DNA of 64,000 nt, taken from the NCBI GenBank assembly GCA_002733205.1, contig NVUW01000004.1:1-64000 (forward strand). Reading direction: 5' to 3'. This DNA comes from Thalassobium sp. (lineage in GTDB: Bacteria > Pseudomonadota > Gammaproteobacteria > Pseudomonadales > Oceanobacteraceae). Numbering within the stretch: position 1 is the first letter of the stretch; every line of letters starts with the position of its first letter. A program made the translations under genes and the position numbers. The notes under the pieces were generated by a model, which saw only the letters and a list, made by a program, of their open reading frames with translations, was not told where the DNA came from and searched no databases. Below, one piece after another: positions 39,167-50,887 of the stretch.

Positions 39167-39682
39167 ATGACTCACCAACACTCCTTTAACCGTGAAGAAC
39201 TGCTGGCCTGTGGCCGCGGCGAACTGTTTGGTGAAGGAAATGCCCGCCTGCCACTTCCCAACATGCTGATGATGGATCGCATTGTGCACATCAGCAGTGA
39301 AGGCGGCGCTTACGGTAAAGGCGAAATTATTGCCGAACTGGATATTGATCCGTCTCTGTGGTTTTTTGACTGCCACTTTGAAACGGACCCGGTCATGCCT
39401 GGTTGTCTGGGTCTGGATGCCATGTGGCAGCTGGTTGGTTTCTTTCTCGGCTGGCGTGGCAACCCCGGTCGCGGTCGCGCCCTCGGTTCCGGCGAGGTGA
39501 AATTCCGTGGCCAGGTGCTGCCAACCGCCAAAACAGTTACCTACCGCATTGATATCAAACGCGTTATGGAACAGAAACTGGTCATGGGCATTGCTGATGC
39601 CAGAATGGAAGTGGATGGCCGCGAAATTTATACCGCCAAAGATCTGCGTGTGGGTTTGTTTACCTCCACTGAAAACTTCTGA
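39167..39682 (+). CDS. fabA: 3-hydroxydecanoyl-ACP dehydratase/isomerase
   Basis: 171 residues, a hot-dog fold. The active His70 lies in [14 protein letters not shown] and Asp84 in LGLDAMWQ, the same numbering as E. coli FabA. It dehydrates 3-hydroxydecanoyl-ACP and isomerises the product, starting unsaturated fatty acid synthesis. AGAGGAA lies before the ATG. The usual partner fabB does not follow; the next gene is a thioesterase and the gene before is a KAS III-type synthase. Confidence 0.97.
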   Translation: MTHQHSFNREELLACGRGELFGEGNARLPLPNMLMMDRIVHISSEGGAYGKGEIIAELDIDPSLWFFDCHFETDPVMPGCLGLDAMWQLVGFFLGWRGNPGRGRALGSGEVKFRGQVLPTAKTVTYRIDIKRVMEQKLVMGIADARMEVDGREIYTAKDLRVGLFTSTENF

Positions 39683-39803
39683 ACGCCACCGCTTGCTGTT
39701 CAGGTTCTGTCATTATTGACAGGGCCTGACCTTCTCAACATTCCCACGTTATCTCCTGACTGATTTCCGTTAAACTGACGGCATCATTCTGTGAGGTATC
39801 CCT

Positions 39804-40325
39804 GTGGGACAGATCATACAAACCGAGATGACGGTACTCGTCACTCCGGACATGGCCAACTTCTCCGGCAACATGCATGGCGGCGAATTACTCAAGCTGT
39901 TAGACAAAGTCGCTTATACCTGTGCGATGCGTTACAGCGGACATTACGCCGTCACCCTCTCGGTCGATAATGTTTTATTTAAAGAGCCCATTTTAATCGG
40001 AGAACTGATCACCTGCCTGGCGACCATTAATTACACCGGCCGCACCTCGATGGAAATTGGCATCAAAGTCGTTGCTGAAGATATCAAGCTGCGTACTGTT
40101 CGCCACACGCATACCTGCTTCTTTACCATGGTCGCCATGGGAGACGACAACAAACCCACCCCTGTTCCAGAATTGGAATTAAAAAATGAAGTACAGATCC
40201 GGCGCTGGAATAAAGCGCTGAAACGTCGCCAGGCGCAGAAAAAACTGCAGGCCATGATGCGTGCAATTGAGCGTGACGATGGCTCAGATGATTTTGACGA
40301 TTTACCACTGATTCCGTGTCCCTGA
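39804..40325 (+). CDS. Acyl-CoA thioesterase, hot-dog fold
   Basis: 173 residues. The GNMHGGELLKLLDKVAY segment is the HotDog-ACOT/YciA-type active region, followed by SVDNVLFKEPILIGEL and a charged C-terminal tail rich in arginine, glutamine and aspartate. It should hydrolyse acyl-CoA in the cytosol. The start is GTG at 39804 with GAGGT upstream. It lies about 120 bases after fabA, which suggests a lipid-related cluster, though cotranscription is not shown. Confidence 0.9.
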   Translation: MGQIIQTEMTVLVTPDMANFSGNMHGGELLKLLDKVAYTCAMRYSGHYAVTLSVDNVLFKEPILIGELITCLATINYTGRTSMEIGIKVVAEDIKLRTVRHTHTCFFTMVAMGDDNKPTPVPELELKNEVQIRRWNKALKRRQAQKKLQAMMRAIERDDGSDDFDDLPLIPCP

Positions 40326-40349
40326 GCCGCACTATCGGTTAACAGGTAT

Positions 40350-40378
40350 AAAAAAACCGCGCAATGCGCGGTTTTTTT
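40350..40378. terminator. Bidirectional terminator between thioesterase and greA
   Basis: ACCGCGC/GCGCGGT with A7 and T7 arms lies between convergent genes. Confidence 0.9.
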
Positions 40379-40400
40379 ATGTCGGCAACAAGAGCAGAAA

Positions 40401-40877
40401 TCAGACGTGTTTTACTTCGTCAATTTCATACTCAACGGTGCCGCTGGGAATCTTAACGGTAACCGCATCGCCTTCTTCCTTGCCAATCAGCGCACGCGCA
40501 ATCGGTGAGGAAATAGAAATACGGTTAGCTTTAATATCCGCTTCGTCTTCACCGACAATGCGGTATTCCACTTCAGCATCAGTATCCACATTGATGATGC
40601 GCACCGTAGTGCCAAACAAAACCTTACCGGTGTGCGGAATGGTTTTGATATCAATCACCTGAGCATTGGACAACTTACCTTCGATGTCCTGAATACGACC
40701 TTCAATAAAACCCTGCTGTTCACGGGCGGCATGATACTCAGCGTTCTCTTTCAGGTCGCCGTGCTCACGCGCCTCAGCAATCGACGCAATAACACGCGGC
40801 CGATCAACTGTTTTCAGACGCTGAAGCTCTCCTCGCAGAGCCGCTTCACCCTCAACAGTCATTGGATACTTTTGCAT
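40401..40877 (-). CDS. greA: Transcription elongation factor GreA
   Basis: 158 residues: an N-terminal coiled coil with the [22 protein letters not shown] tip region, and a C-terminal FKBP-like domain ending in [18 protein letters not shown]. GreA promotes RNA cleavage in backtracked polymerase. It lies 35 bases after carB, the conserved carAB-greA order. Confidence 0.98.
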   Translation of the reverse strand: MQKYPMTVEGEAALRGELQRLKTVDRPRVIASIAEAREHGDLKENAEYHAAREQQGFIEGRIQDIEGKLSNAQVIDIKTIPHTGKVLFGTTVRIINVDTDAEVEYRIVGEDEADIKANRISISSPIARALIGKEEGDAVTVKIPSGTVEYEIDEVKHV

Positions 40878-40912
40878 ACTGTTATGACTCCCTAACTATT
40901 TGAATGCGACCA

Positions 40913-43900
40913 TTAAATGGTCGCATGCAGATCCTGCAGTCGGCGAACTTCTTTCAGGCCTTCGGAGCGCAGCGCTTCAACCACCGCTTCTGCGCCCGCC
41001 AGGGTCGTTGTGTAATACACTTTATGCTGCAGCGCGCTGCGACGGATGTCAGCAGAATCTGCAATGGCTTGCGGGCCATCGGTGGTATTCACAATCAAAG
41101 AAATTTCGTCGTTTTTAATCATATCCACAATGTGTGGACGACCTTCGGTCACTTTGCTGACGCGATCAACAGCCACACCAGCGGCCTGCAGCACTTTACA
41201 GGTACCTTCCGTCGATACCAGTTTAAAGCCACGCTCGATCAGACCTTCAGCAACAGCAACCACACCGGACTTATCGGCATCTCGCACAGAAACAAAAGCC
41301 ACACCGCTGTCCGGCAATTTCGCACCGGCACCCAGCTGCGCTTTAAAGAACGCTTCGCCAAAGGTTTTACCGGCACCCATCACTTCACCGGTGGATTTCA
41401 TTTCCGGTCCAAGAATCGGGTCAACACCCTGGAACTTGTTGAACGGGAACACCGCTTCTTTTACGGAGAAGTACGGTGGAATGATTTCTTTGGTAAAGCC
41501 CAGTTCAGCCAGTTTCTTACCGGTCATAACCTTGGCAGCAACCGCGGCCAACGAGGTGCCGATGCATTTCGACACGAAAGGTACCGTACGGGAAGCACGC
41601 GGATTCACTTCGATCACATAGATCTCGCCGTCCTGCCACGCCAGCTGCGTATTCATCAGGCCAACCACGCCCAACTCCATCGCCATCGCCGCGACCTGCT
41701 TACGCATTTCATCCTGCACCTCAGCCGGCAGGCTGTATGGTGGCAGAGAACACGCGGAGTCACCGGAGTGAATACCCGCCTGCTCGATATGCTGCATGAT
41801 ACCGCCGATAACAACCTGCTCACCGTCGCAAATGGCGTCGATATCCACTTCAACCGCACGATCGAGGAAGTAGTCCAGCAATACCGGAGAATCGTTGGAT
41901 ACTTTTACCGCTTCAGTCATATAACGACGCAGTGAGGCTTCGTTATTCACAATTTCCATCGCCCGGCCACCCAGAACATAGGATGGGCGAACCACCAGCG
42001 GGTAACCGATTTCTGCAGCTTTAATCACTGCTTCTTCAGCAGAAGTAACAGTAGCGTTAACCGGCTGCTTCAGACCCAGACGCTGAATCATCTGCTGGAA
42101 ACGCTCACGGTCTTCGGCACGGTCGATCGCTTCCGGAGAAGTACCGATGATCGGCACACCCGCGGCTTCCAGCTCGTCGGCCAGTTTCAGCGGCGTCTGA
42201 CCACCGTACTGTACGATCACGCCTTTTGGCTTTTCACGGTCGACGATTTCCAGCACGTCTTCCAGAGTAACAGGCTCGAAATACAGACGGTCAGAAGTGT
42301 CGTAGTCGGTAGAAACCGTCTCCGGGTTACAGTTCACCATAATGGCTTCGTAACCTTCTTCTTTTGCCGCCAGCGCTGCGTGCACACAGCAATAATCGAA
42401 TTCAATACCCTGACCAATACGGTTAGGACCACCACCCAGTACGATGATTTTTTCGCGGTCGGATGGATTCGATTCGCACTCTTCTTCATAGGTCGAGTAC
42501 ATATACGCCGTGTCAGTGGCGAATTCCGCCGCACAGGTATCCACGCGTTTATAAACCGGGCGAATACCCAGTTTCTGACGCTGCTTGCGGAAGGTTTTTT
42601 CGGTCACACCCAGCAGTGTTGACAGACGAGCGTCGGAGAAACCTTTGCGCTTCAGACGGTAAATACGATCGGCATCCATCGAGGTCAGGCTGCTCTGAGC
42701 AACCGCGCCTTCTTCTTTGATCAGATCTTCAATCTGTACGAGGAACCATGGATCAATACCGGAATACTGATAAATTTCATCAACGCTCATACCGGCACGG
42801 AAGGCATCGCCCACATACCAGATACGGTCCGCGCCCGGCACCCGCAGTTCAGAGATAATTTTATCTTTGCTGCCCGCATCGTTCAAATCCACCTTCGGAT
42901 CAAAACCGGTAGAGCCCACTTCCAGACCGCGCAGCGCTTTTTGCATGGATTCCTGCTGGGTACGGCCAATCGCCATCACTTCGCCCACGGACTTCATTTG
43001 CGTGGTCAGACGACCATCAGCCTGCGGGAATTTTTCGAAAGTGAAGCGTGGAATTTTGGTCACCACGTAGTCAATCGATGGCTCAAACGATGCCGGGGTG
43101 CGACCACCGGTAATATCGTTCTGCAGTTCGTCCAGGGTGTAACCCACCGCAAGCTTGGCCGCCACTTTAGCAATCGGGAAACCGGTTGCCTTGGAAGCCA
43201 GCGCCGAAGAACGGGACACACGCGGGTTCATCTCGATCACGACCATACGGCCGGTTTTCGGATCCATACCGAACTGAACGTTGGAGCCGCCGGTTTCAAC
43301 ACCGATTTCACGCAGCACCGCCAACGAGGCGTCACGCATGATTTGATATTCTTTATCACTGAGGGTCTGTGCCGGAGCAACGGTGATGGAGTCACCGGTG
43401 TGCACCCCCATAGCGTCAAAGTTTTCGATGGAACAAATGATGATGCAGTTGTCGTTTTTATCACGCACAACTTCCATCTCATATTCTTTCCAACCGATCA
43501 GAGATTCGTCAATCAGCAGCTCATTGGTTGGCGACAGGTCCAGACCACGGGTACAGATTTCTTCGAATTCTTCTTTGTTGTAAGCAATACCACCACCGGT
43601 GCCGCCCATGGTAAAGGACGGACGGATGATGCACGGGAAGCCCAGAGTCTTCTGTACTTCGCGGGCTTCTTCCATGCTGTGCGCAATACCGGCGCGCGGA
43701 CACTCCAGGCCGATCTTTTTCATCGCCTTATCAAAGCGGTTACGGTCTTCGGCTTTGTCGATGGTGTCAGCGTTGGCACCAATCATTTCCACACCGAATT
43801 TTTCCAGTACACCAGCCGCTTCCAGACCCAGAGCACAGTTCAGTGCGGTCTGGCCACCCATGGTTGGCAGCAGTGCATCCGGACGCTCTTTCTCGATGAT

Positions 43901-44128
43901 TTTGGCAACCGCATCAACGGTAATCGGTTCGATATAGGTTGCATCCGCCATCGACGGATCGGTCATGATGGTCGCCGGGTTAGAGTTCACCAGAATTACA
44001 CGGTAGCCCTCTTCACGCAGAGCCTTACAGGCCTGAGCGCCGGAGTAGTCAAATTCACAGGCCTGGCCGATAACGATAGGGCCGGCGCCAATGATCAAAA
44101 TACTTTTTATGTCAGTACGTTTTGGCAT
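40913..44128 (-). CDS. carB: Carbamoyl-phosphate synthase large subunit
   Basis: 1071 residues, full length. Two homologous ATP-grasp halves (each with a GIEF/CEFDYSG-type opening and an R-S-YVLGGR or [11 protein letters not shown] loop) are followed by the C-terminal methylglyoxal-synthase-like allosteric domain that binds UMP and ornithine in relatives. It makes carbamoyl phosphate for arginine and pyrimidines with CarA. It starts 16 bases after carA. Confidence 0.99.
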   Translation of the reverse strand: MPKRTDIKSILIIGAGPIVIGQACEFDYSGAQACKALREEGYRVILVNSNPATIMTDPSMADATYIEPITVDAVAKIIEKERPDALLPTMGGQTALNCALGLEAAGVLEKFGVEMIGANADTIDKAEDRNRFDKAMKKIGLECPRAGIAHSMEEAREVQKTLGFPCIIRPSFTMGGTGGGIAYNKEEFEEICTRGLDLSPTNELLIDESLIGWKEYEMEVVRDKNDNCIIICSIENFDAMGVHTGDSITVAPAQTLSDKEYQIMRDASLAVLREIGVETGGSNVQFGMDPKTGRMVVIEMNPRVSRSSALASKATGFPIAKVAAKLAVGYTLDELQNDITGGRTPASFEPSIDYVVTKIPRFTFEKFPQADGRLTTQMKSVGEVMAIGRTQQESMQKALRGLEVGSTGFDPKVDLNDAGSKDKIISELRVPGADRIWYVGDAFRAGMSVDEIYQYSGIDPWFLVQIEDLIKEEGAVAQSSLTSMDADRIYRLKRKGFSDARLSTLLGVTEKTFRKQRQKLGIRPVYKRVDTCAAEFATDTAYMYSTYEEECESNPSDREKIIVLGGGPNRIGQGIEFDYCCVHAALAAKEEGYEAIMVNCNPETVSTDYDTSDRLYFEPVTLEDVLEIVDREKPKGVIVQYGGQTPLKLADELEAAGVPIIGTSPEAIDRAEDRERFQQMIQRLGLKQPVNATVTSAEEAVIKAAEIGYPLVVRPSYVLGGRAMEIVNNEASLRRYMTEAVKVSNDSPVLLDYFLDRAVEVDIDAICDGEQVVIGGIMQHIEQAGIHSGDSACSLPPYSLPAEVQDEMRKQVAAMAMELGVVGLMNTQLAWQDGEIYVIEVNPRASRTVPFVSKCIGTSLAAVAAKVMTGKKLAELGFTKEIIPPYFSVKEAVFPFNKFQGVDPILGPEMKSTGEVMGAGKTFGEAFFKAQLGAGAKLPDSGVAFVSVRDADKSGVVAVAEGLIERGFKLVSTEGTCKVLQAAGVAVDRVSKVTEGRPHIVDMIKNDEISLIVNTTDGPQAIADSADIRRSALQHKVYYTTTLAGAEAVVEALRSEGLKEVRRLQDLHATI

Positions 44129-44144
44129 AACTCAGTCTGTCCTG

Positions 44145-45293
44145 TTATTGGGCGGCCTTGGCAGCAACAATCAAATCAATAAAGTGGTCGAACAGTGGCG
44201 CAACATCGCGCGGGCCAGGGCTGGCTTCCGGGTGACCCTGGAAGCTGAAAGCAGGCTTATCGGTGCGGGCAATGCCCTGCAGGGTGCCATCGAACAATGA
44301 CTTATGCGTCACCTTCATATTGGCTGGCAGCGTGCTTTCTTCTACCGCAAAGCCGTGGTTCTGACTGGTAATCATCACCCGGCCGGTTTCGATATCCTGT
44401 ACCGGATGGTTGCCACCGTGGTGGCCATGACCCATCTTCATGGTTTTAGCACCCGAAGCCAGGGCCAGCAGCTGATGACCCAGACAGATACCGAACACCG
44501 GAATATTGGTTTCCAGAATGTCCTGAATCGCTTTGATGGCGTAATCACAAGGCTCCGGGTCACCAGGGCCGTTGGACAAGAAGATACCGTCCGGATTCAG
44601 CGCCAGAACGTCGGCTGCCGGAGTCTGCGCCGGAACAACGGTCAGCTCACAGCCACGTTCTGCCAGTAAACGCAGAATATTGCGTTTAACACCGAAGTCG
44701 TACGCCACGACTTTGAATTTTGGTTCGGTCAGTTCGCCATAACCTTTACCCAGCGTCCAATCCGTCTGAGTCCAGCGGTAAGCTTCCTTAACGGTTACTT
44801 CTTTCGCCAGATCCATGCCTTTCAGGCCCGGGAATGCTTTGGCTTCGGCCAGCGCTTTTGCCACGCTCTCTTCAGAATGCGCATCCGCAGCCGCCAGAAT
44901 GCAGCCATTGAGGGAGCCTTTTTCACGCAGAATACGGGTCAGGCGGCGGGTATCGATATCGGCAATGCCCAGCACATTGCGCTCTTGCAGGTAAACATCC
45001 AGTGCCTGTTCACTGCGGAAGTTGGATGCGATCAGCGGCAGGTCGCGGATCACCAGACCTTTGGCATAAATACCATTGGATTCTTCATCTTCACTGTTGG
45101 TACCGTAGTTACCAATATGTGGATAGGTCAGAGTAACGATCTGGTTGGCGTAGGAAGGGTCGGTCAGAATCTCCTGATAACCGGTCATGGAGGTGTTGAA
45201 AACAACTTCTCCCACTGACAGGCCTTCGGCACCGATGCTGGTACCTTTGAAGATACTGCCGTCCTCAAGAGCTAGAATGGCTGGCGTAGACAA
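44145..45293 (-). CDS. carA: Carbamoyl-phosphate synthase small (glutaminase) subunit
   Basis: 382 residues. An N-terminal [16 protein letters not shown] region is followed by the class I glutamine amidotransferase domain with the nucleophile in [10 protein letters not shown] and the His/Glu pair in [10 protein letters not shown]. It supplies ammonia to CarB. The start is TTG at 45293: it gives the family's usual N-terminus and length, and no ATG lies near. An upstream in-frame TTG at 45311 would add six residues. A promoter and a leader terminator lie upstream. Confidence 0.95.
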   Translation of the reverse strand: MSTPAILALEDGSIFKGTSIGAEGLSVGEVVFNTSMTGYQEILTDPSYANQIVTLTYPHIGNYGTNSEDEESNGIYAKGLVIRDLPLIASNFRSEQALDVYLQERNVLGIADIDTRRLTRILREKGSLNGCILAAADAHSEESVAKALAEAKAFPGLKGMDLAKEVTVKEAYRWTQTDWTLGKGYGELTEPKFKVVAYDFGVKRNILRLLAERGCELTVVPAQTPAADVLALNPDGIFLSNGPGDPEPCDYAIKAIQDILETNIPVFGICLGHQLLALASGAKTMKMGHGHHGGNHPVQDIETGRVMITSQNHGFAVEESTLPANMKVTHKSLFDGTLQGIARTDKPAFSFQGHPEASPGPRDVAPLFDHFIDLIVAAKAAQ

Positions 45294-45373
45294 GGCTAAA
45301 TCCCCGAACAAAGAATAAACTTGCAGACTACCGCACCGGGCCGGAGGAGGTCTGAACCAGAATCTACAGTCGT

Positions 45374-45412
45374 AAAAAAGCGGAATGGCGACAAATTGAC
45401 TCCATCCCGCTT
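45374..45412 (-). terminator. Leader terminator (possible attenuator) upstream of carA
   Basis: On the minus strand AAGCGGGATGG and CCATTCCGCTT form an 11-bp stem (one G-U pair) followed directly by six Ts. It lies about 80 bases before the carA start and downstream of a good promoter, so it should interrupt the carAB leader under some condition. The plus strand has no T-run after it. Confidence 0.65.
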
Positions 45413-45488
45413 ATGACTCGCTATGGACTGATAGCGGATTCCGGCGACAAAAAACGATCACCGCAGTGCGTGTATAAACTAACCCTAA

Positions 45489-45517
45489 ATGATACTGAAA
45501 ACAGGGGCTTGTGTCCA
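45489..45517 (-). promoter_or_regulatory. carA: Sigma-70-type promoter for carAB
   Basis: Read on the minus strand: TGGACA, a 17-base spacer, then TATCAT. Transcription would start near 45482 and yield a leader of about 190 bases before carA that includes the terminator at 45374-45412. Confidence 0.55.
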
Positions 45518-45993
45518 TTAAAGCTGGCGGATTGTGCATCAGTAGCGCACCAACAAGCAGCACCTAAGGCCGCACTTTGTTTTCAGCACATCAAGAACCT
45601 GCTCCCCGATATCCTTTCCCCGTAATCAAACGTCCTTCCGTAAGGCAGCTCGGCTTGTTATCACTCAAGCGCCGCATCTGAAATATCCTTCCGATAAGCA
45701 TCGCAGCTTTACCGGAACCACTCCGGAACAGTATCAATACAACACCGAAAATTAATGATAAAACCAATACTAAATGGCCAGATACATAAGTTTACATTTT
45801 GTAACATACAAATATACACTTAATATAACTTCACACAGATCCAAATGAGTCATTTCATAGTTGTATATTGAGAGGGAAAACTACTGTCTGACTCATTAAC
45901 AGTTAAAGATATTTTTAAACATTTAAATATCTGACTAATAAGTCAGAAAATAAGGACAACAACAATTAAAACCATAATGAAGAGGTCTGCCCC
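45518..45993. other. AT-rich control region upstream of the HapR-like gene
   Basis: No gene is supported here; a 70-codon frame at 45413-45625 overlaps the carA promoter and looks like chance. From about 45750 the DNA turns strongly AT-rich and holds several dyads: TTTGT-AACAT-ACAAA region at 45799-45813, AATGAGTCA/TGACTCATT (45844-45852 and 45889-45897), AGATATTT/AAATATCT (45907-45932) and TCTGACT-AATA-AGTCAGA (45930-45947). They are plausible regulator sites for the following gene. Confidence 0.6.
45930..45947. promoter_or_regulatory. Perfect palindrome upstream of the HapR-like gene
   Basis: TCTGACT and AGTCAGA flank AATA, a 7-4-7 perfect inverted repeat 46 bases before the start codon. 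The same GACT core recurs at 45850 and 45889. This fits an autoregulatory operator, as LuxR/HapR proteins commonly control their own genes. Confidence 0.45.
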
Positions 45994-46602
45994 ATGCCTG
46001 TAGCCGTAGATGGTCGTCGTCGTCTGCAACCGGAAGAGCGTAAGCGCTTATTATTAACCAATGCTGTTGAAGTATTTGCCCGCCGGGGAATCGGCCGTGG
46101 CGGTCATACAGAAATTGCCGAAATCGGTGGTGTCTCTGTAGCAACGGTATTTAATTATTTTAAAACCCGCGAAGCGCTGGTCGAAGCCGTTCTGGAAGAA
46201 GTAGAAAGCTTTCTGCTGAATCTGGCCGAGGCCGTGTATGCCGAAGAGGACAACCCACTCGAAGCTATCCGTCTGCATGTCAAAGCATTTCTCAACGCCT
46301 GTGAAGAAAATCCGGACTACATCAAAGTCTGGCTTGAGTGGAGCGCATCGGTACGGGAAGAAATCTGGCCACAGTATCTGGAATTCCAGAACAAGCTGCT
46401 GGATCTGATTGCCAAACAAATCGACAAAGGCATCAAGAAAGGCATTCTGGAACAGGGTCTGGCACCCAAAGAACGTGCTCGCTGGGCACTGGGCAATGCG
46501 CAGATGCTGGTATCCATGGTGTTCGATCCGAATGGCAAACCACGCGGTATGGAAAAAATGGTCGAACGTGGCTTCGATCACATGCTTGGCGTAAAAGCCT
46601 GA
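45994..46602 (+). CDS. TetR-family regulator of the LuxR/HapR quorum-sensing type
   Basis: 202 residues. The N-terminal helix-turn-helix (about residues 38-57) reads EVFARRGIGRGGH, then VSVATVFNYFKTRE, which from memory is nearly the same as Vibrio LuxR/HapR/OpaR. A later block, IKVWLEWSASVREEIWP, also resembles the HapR dimer/ligand region. In vibrios these are master quorum-sensing regulators; here the role is inferred only from likeness. It is a single gene on the plus strand between dapB and carA, which are adjacent or nearly so in Pseudomonas-like genomes. AGAGG precedes the ATG. Confidence 0.88.
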   Translation: MPVAVDGRRRLQPEERKRLLLTNAVEVFARRGIGRGGHTEIAEIGGVSVATVFNYFKTREALVEAVLEEVESFLLNLAEAVYAEEDNPLEAIRLHVKAFLNACEENPDYIKVWLEWSASVREEIWPQYLEFQNKLLDLIAKQIDKGIKKGILEQGLAPKERARWALGNAQMLVSMVFDPNGKPRGMEKMVERGFDHMLGVKA

Positions 46603-46624
46603 GCATCTGAGCCAAAACTCAGAC

Positions 46625-46657
46625 AATAAAAAGCCGCTCACTGAGCGGCTTTTTATT
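46625..46657. terminator. Bidirectional terminator between the HapR-like gene and dapB
   Basis: AAGCCGCTCA/TGAGCGGCTT hairpin with A-rich and T-rich arms between convergent genes. Confidence 0.9.
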
Positions 46658-46669
46658 CAATGCCGGGCG

Positions 46670-47494
<825 letters not shown>

Positions 47495-47577
47495 TCAGAA
47501 TGGCGCTAAGGATATAGCGATTCAACAGGAGATGCGAGGCGCAGCCCGAAGGCCGCACCTGCAGAGAGCACAGCGGC

Positions 47578-48696
47578 TCAGATTTCTTCGAAGAACTTTT
47601 TCACGCCTTCAAACCAGCTCTTCTTTTGTGGCGAGTGTTTTTCGCCGGTCAGAGAAGCCTGGAATTTCATCAGCAGATCTTTCTGCTCAGCGTTGAGGCT
47701 GACCGGTGTCTCGACCTGCACACGGCACAACAGATCACCAGCCGGGCCACCGCGGACCGGCAGCACACCCTTACCACGCAAACGGAACTGCTTACCACTT
47801 TGGGTTTCTGCCGGAATTTTCAGCTTCACCCGCCCATCCAGTGTCGGCACTTCCAGCTCTGCACCCAGCGCCGCATCGACGATACTGATCGGTACTTCGC
47901 AATACAGGTTGCGACCATCACGATGGAACAACTTATGCTCCAGCACACTGACCTGTACATACAGATCACCGGCAGGGCCGCCCATGGCTCCCGCTTCACC
48001 TTCACCGGACAAACGGATACGGTCGCCGGTATCCACACCGGCCGGAATTTTAACCGACAGCGTTTTGGTTTCTTCTTTAACGCCACGCCCATGACAACTG
48101 GTGCATGGATCTTCGATCAGCGTGCCCTGACCACGACAGCTCGGACAGGTTTGCTGCACTGAGAAGAACCCTTGCTGCATACGCACCTGACCAGCACCAT
48201 GACAGGTGTTACAGGTCTTAGGCGTTGTTCCTGGTTTGGCACCACTGCCATCACAGGTGGTACAGGCGGTCAGCGTTGGAATGCGGATTTTTTTCTCCAC
48301 GCCCCGTACCGCTTCTTCCAGCGTCAGCTCCATGGTGTAACGCAGGTCGGACCCACGCTGCGGTCCTCCGCGCGAGCCACGACCACCGCCACCAAAAATA
48401 TCGCCAAATACATCACCGAAAATATCGCTGAAGTTAGCACCGCCACCGCCAAAGCCGCCACCGGCCTGACCATCCACACCGGCATGACCGTACTGATCAT
48501 AAGCCTGACGCTTCTGCTCATCGCCCAGCACTTCGTAAGCTTCGGTTGCCTCTTTAAACTTGGCATCGGCATCTTTATCGTCCGGATTACGGTCCGGGTG
48601 ATATTTCATCGCCAGCTTACGATACGCTTTTTTCAGTGTTGGCCCATCGACGTCCTTACTGACGCCAAGAACCTCGTAATAATCTCGTTTAGACAT
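47578..48696 (-). CDS. dnaJ: Chaperone protein DnaJ
   Basis: 372 residues: a J domain with HPD in KYHPDRN, a Gly-rich/Phe region, four CxxCxGxG zinc repeats ([32 protein letters not shown]) and C-terminal substrate-binding domains. It stimulates DnaK ATPase activity and delivers substrates. AGGTGAAGT precedes the ATG. It is third in grpE-dnaK-dnaJ. Confidence 0.99.
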   Translation of the reverse strand: MSKRDYYEVLGVSKDVDGPTLKKAYRKLAMKYHPDRNPDDKDADAKFKEATEAYEVLGDEQKRQAYDQYGHAGVDGQAGGGFGGGGANFSDIFGDVFGDIFGGGGRGSRGGPQRGSDLRYTMELTLEEAVRGVEKKIRIPTLTACTTCDGSGAKPGTTPKTCNTCHGAGQVRMQQGFFSVQQTCPSCRGQGTLIEDPCTSCHGRGVKEETKTLSVKIPAGVDTGDRIRLSGEGEAGAMGGPAGDLYVQVSVLEHKLFHRDGRNLYCEVPISIVDAALGAELEVPTLDGRVKLKIPAETQSGKQFRLRGKGVLPVRGGPAGDLLCRVQVETPVSLNAEQKDLLMKFQASLTGEKHSPQKKSWFEGVKKFFEEI

Positions 48697-48799
48697 ACTT
48701 CACCTGTTTTTTGGTCTGCCACCCGGAAGCTGCTCCACTCTGGCGACAGGAACAAACCCAGCACGCATTGCTGCGCTTCTGACGTGTTGTGATAACAAA

Positions 48800-48837
48800 G
48801 CAAAACGCGACAGCTTCCGAAAGAAAACTGCCGCGTT
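48800..48837 (-). terminator. Hairpin between dnaK and dnaJ, weak terminator or processing site
   Basis: On the minus strand AACGCGGCAGTTTTC pairs with GGAAGCTGTCGCGTT (three G-U pairs) around a tiny loop, followed by TTTTGCTTT. It could lower dnaJ expression relative to dnaK. Confidence 0.5.
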
Positions 48838-48863
48838 CGCTTAACGACTGATGCAGCCGTTAA

Positions 48864-50771
48864 TTACTTGTCTTTAACTTCTTCGAACTCGGCGTCAACA
48901 ACGTCATCGTCCTGATTACCGGACTGACCTTCTGCACCGCCCTGCTGAGGCTGAGCCTGCTCGGCGTACAGACGCTGTGCCAGTGAGCTGGACGCTTCAG
49001 TCAGAGCCTGAGTTTTGGCTTCGATGTCTTCTTTATCGGTGCCTTTAATAACCGCTTCCAGATCAGCGATGGCTTTTTCGATGGCGGTTTTCTCGTCATC
49101 GGTTACCTTGTCCTTCGCGTCTTCCAGAGTCTTCCTGGTCGCATGAATCAGGCCATCGGCGGTGTTACGCGCTTGCACCAGTTCTTCAAACTGACGGTCA
49201 GCATCCGCATTCGCTTCGGCATCGGCTACCATTTTTTCAATCTCATCATCGCTCAGACCTGAAGAAGCCTTAATGACGATGGACTGCTCTTTACCGGTTG
49301 CCTTGTCTTTCGCGCTTACGTTCAGAATACCGTTAGCATCGATGTCAAAGGTCACTTCAATCTGTGGCATACCGCGCTGTGCTGGCGGAATATCGGCCAG
49401 GTCAAAACGACCCAGTGATTTATTCTGCGCAGCCTGCTTACGCTCACCCTGAACCACGTGAATGGTTACTGCCGTCTGGTTGTCATCAGCGGTTGAGAAC
49501 ACCTGAGATTTCTTGGTTGGAATCGTGGTGTTTTTCTCAATAACCGCCGTCGCAACGCCACCCATGGTTTCGATACCCAGAGTCAGCGGAGTTACGTCCA
49601 GCAGCAGTACGTCTTTTACATCACCGGACAGTACAGCACCCTGAATGGCAGCACCAACGGCTACAGCTTCATCCGGGTTCACGTCTTTGCGCGGCTCTTT
49701 ACCGAAGAAGTCTGCAACGCTTTTCTGTACCAGTGGCATACGGGTCTGACCGCCTACCAGAATTACTTCATCGATCTCACCAGAGCTCAGGCCAGCGTCT
49801 TTCAGTGCGATGCGGCAAGGCTCCAGAGAGCGGGTGACCAACTCTTCGACCAGAGACTCCAGCTTGGCGCGGGTGACTTTCACATTTAAGTGCTTAGGAC
49901 CCGTCGCATCGGCCGTGATGTACGGCAGATTAACATCGGTCTGTTGCGCAGAAGACAGCTCAACTTTGGCTTTCTCTGCCGCTTCTTTCAGACGCTGCAG
50001 GGCCAGTGGGTCGTTGTGCAGATCGATGCCGCTTTCTTTCTTGAACTCAGCTGCTAAATATTCGATCAGACGCAGGTCAAAGTCTTCACCGCCAAGGAAT
50101 GTATCACCGTTGGTTGCCAGTACTTCGAACTGTTTTTCGCCATCGACGTCAGCCACTTCGATAATGGAAATATCGAAGGTACCACCCCCCAGATCGTATA
50201 CCGCGATGGTGCGATCGCCGCCTTCTTTATCCATACCATAAGCCAGTGCCGCAGCGGTTGGCTCGTTGATGATACGTTTAACTTCCAGGCCCGCGATTTT
50301 ACCGGCGTCTTTGGTTGCCTGACGCTGGGAATCGTTAAAGTAAGCCGGTACGGTAATAACCGCTTCAGTTACTTTCTCGCCCAGATAATCTTCTGCGGTT
50401 TTCTTCATTTTCTTCAGAATTTCAGCAGAGATTTGTGGTGGCGCGTATCTCTCGCCTTTGACTTCCACCCACGCATCACCATTGTCCGCTTCCATGATTT
50501 TGTAAGGAACCATGGAAATATCTTTCTGCACCACAGCGTCTTTGAAACGGCGGCCGATCAGACGCTTAACCGCAAACAACGTGTTGTTTGGGTTGGTAAC
50601 GGCCTGACGTTTGGCAGACTGGCCAACCAGTACTTCGCCGTCAGCATAAGCAACGACAGAAGGTGTGGTGCGGTCGCCTTCAGAGTTTTCAATCACTTTG
50701 GTTTTGTCGCCATCCAGGATTGCCACACAAGAGTTGGTGGTGCCCAGGTCGATACCAATAATCTTACCCAT
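48864..50771 (-). CDS. dnaK: Chaperone protein DnaK (Hsp70)
   Basis: 635 residues. The ATPase domain opens [12 protein letters not shown] and has the [13 protein letters not shown] phosphate motif. The linker [15 protein letters not shown], substrate domain and helical lid end in an acidic [10 protein letters not shown] tail. The ATG at 50771 follows GGAG at nine bases; an ATG at 50786 lies before the ribosome site. It works with GrpE and DnaJ encoded on either side. Confidence 0.99.
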   Translation of the reverse strand: MGKIIGIDLGTTNSCVAILDGDKTKVIENSEGDRTTPSVVAYADGEVLVGQSAKRQAVTNPNNTLFAVKRLIGRRFKDAVVQKDISMVPYKIMEADNGDAWVEVKGERYAPPQISAEILKKMKKTAEDYLGEKVTEAVITVPAYFNDSQRQATKDAGKIAGLEVKRIINEPTAAALAYGMDKEGGDRTIAVYDLGGGTFDISIIEVADVDGEKQFEVLATNGDTFLGGEDFDLRLIEYLAAEFKKESGIDLHNDPLALQRLKEAAEKAKVELSSAQQTDVNLPYITADATGPKHLNVKVTRAKLESLVEELVTRSLEPCRIALKDAGLSSGEIDEVILVGGQTRMPLVQKSVADFFGKEPRKDVNPDEAVAVGAAIQGAVLSGDVKDVLLLDVTPLTLGIETMGGVATAVIEKNTTIPTKKSQVFSTADDNQTAVTIHVVQGERKQAAQNKSLGRFDLADIPPAQRGMPQIEVTFDIDANGILNVSAKDKATGKEQSIVIKASSGLSDDEIEKMVADAEANADADRQFEELVQARNTADGLIHATRKTLEDAKDKVTDDEKTAIEKAIADLEAVIKGTDKEDIEAKTQALTEASSSLAQRLYAEQAQPQQGGAEGQSGNQDDDVVDAEFEEVKDK

Positions 50772-50887
50772 TTTCAAATTCTCCATTCATGGCAGCTTAC
50801 GCTGCGTGAACTATTAACCGTTGTATTTGTGTTGCTTTCTATATGAGTCCGGGAAACAGGCTTTCAAGGCCTCCGGTAACAATTAAA

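Noticed and set aside
45413-45625. 70-codon plus-strand frame upstream of the HapR-like gene
   Set aside because: It overlaps the carA promoter on the other strand, has no ribosome site and no recognisable features.
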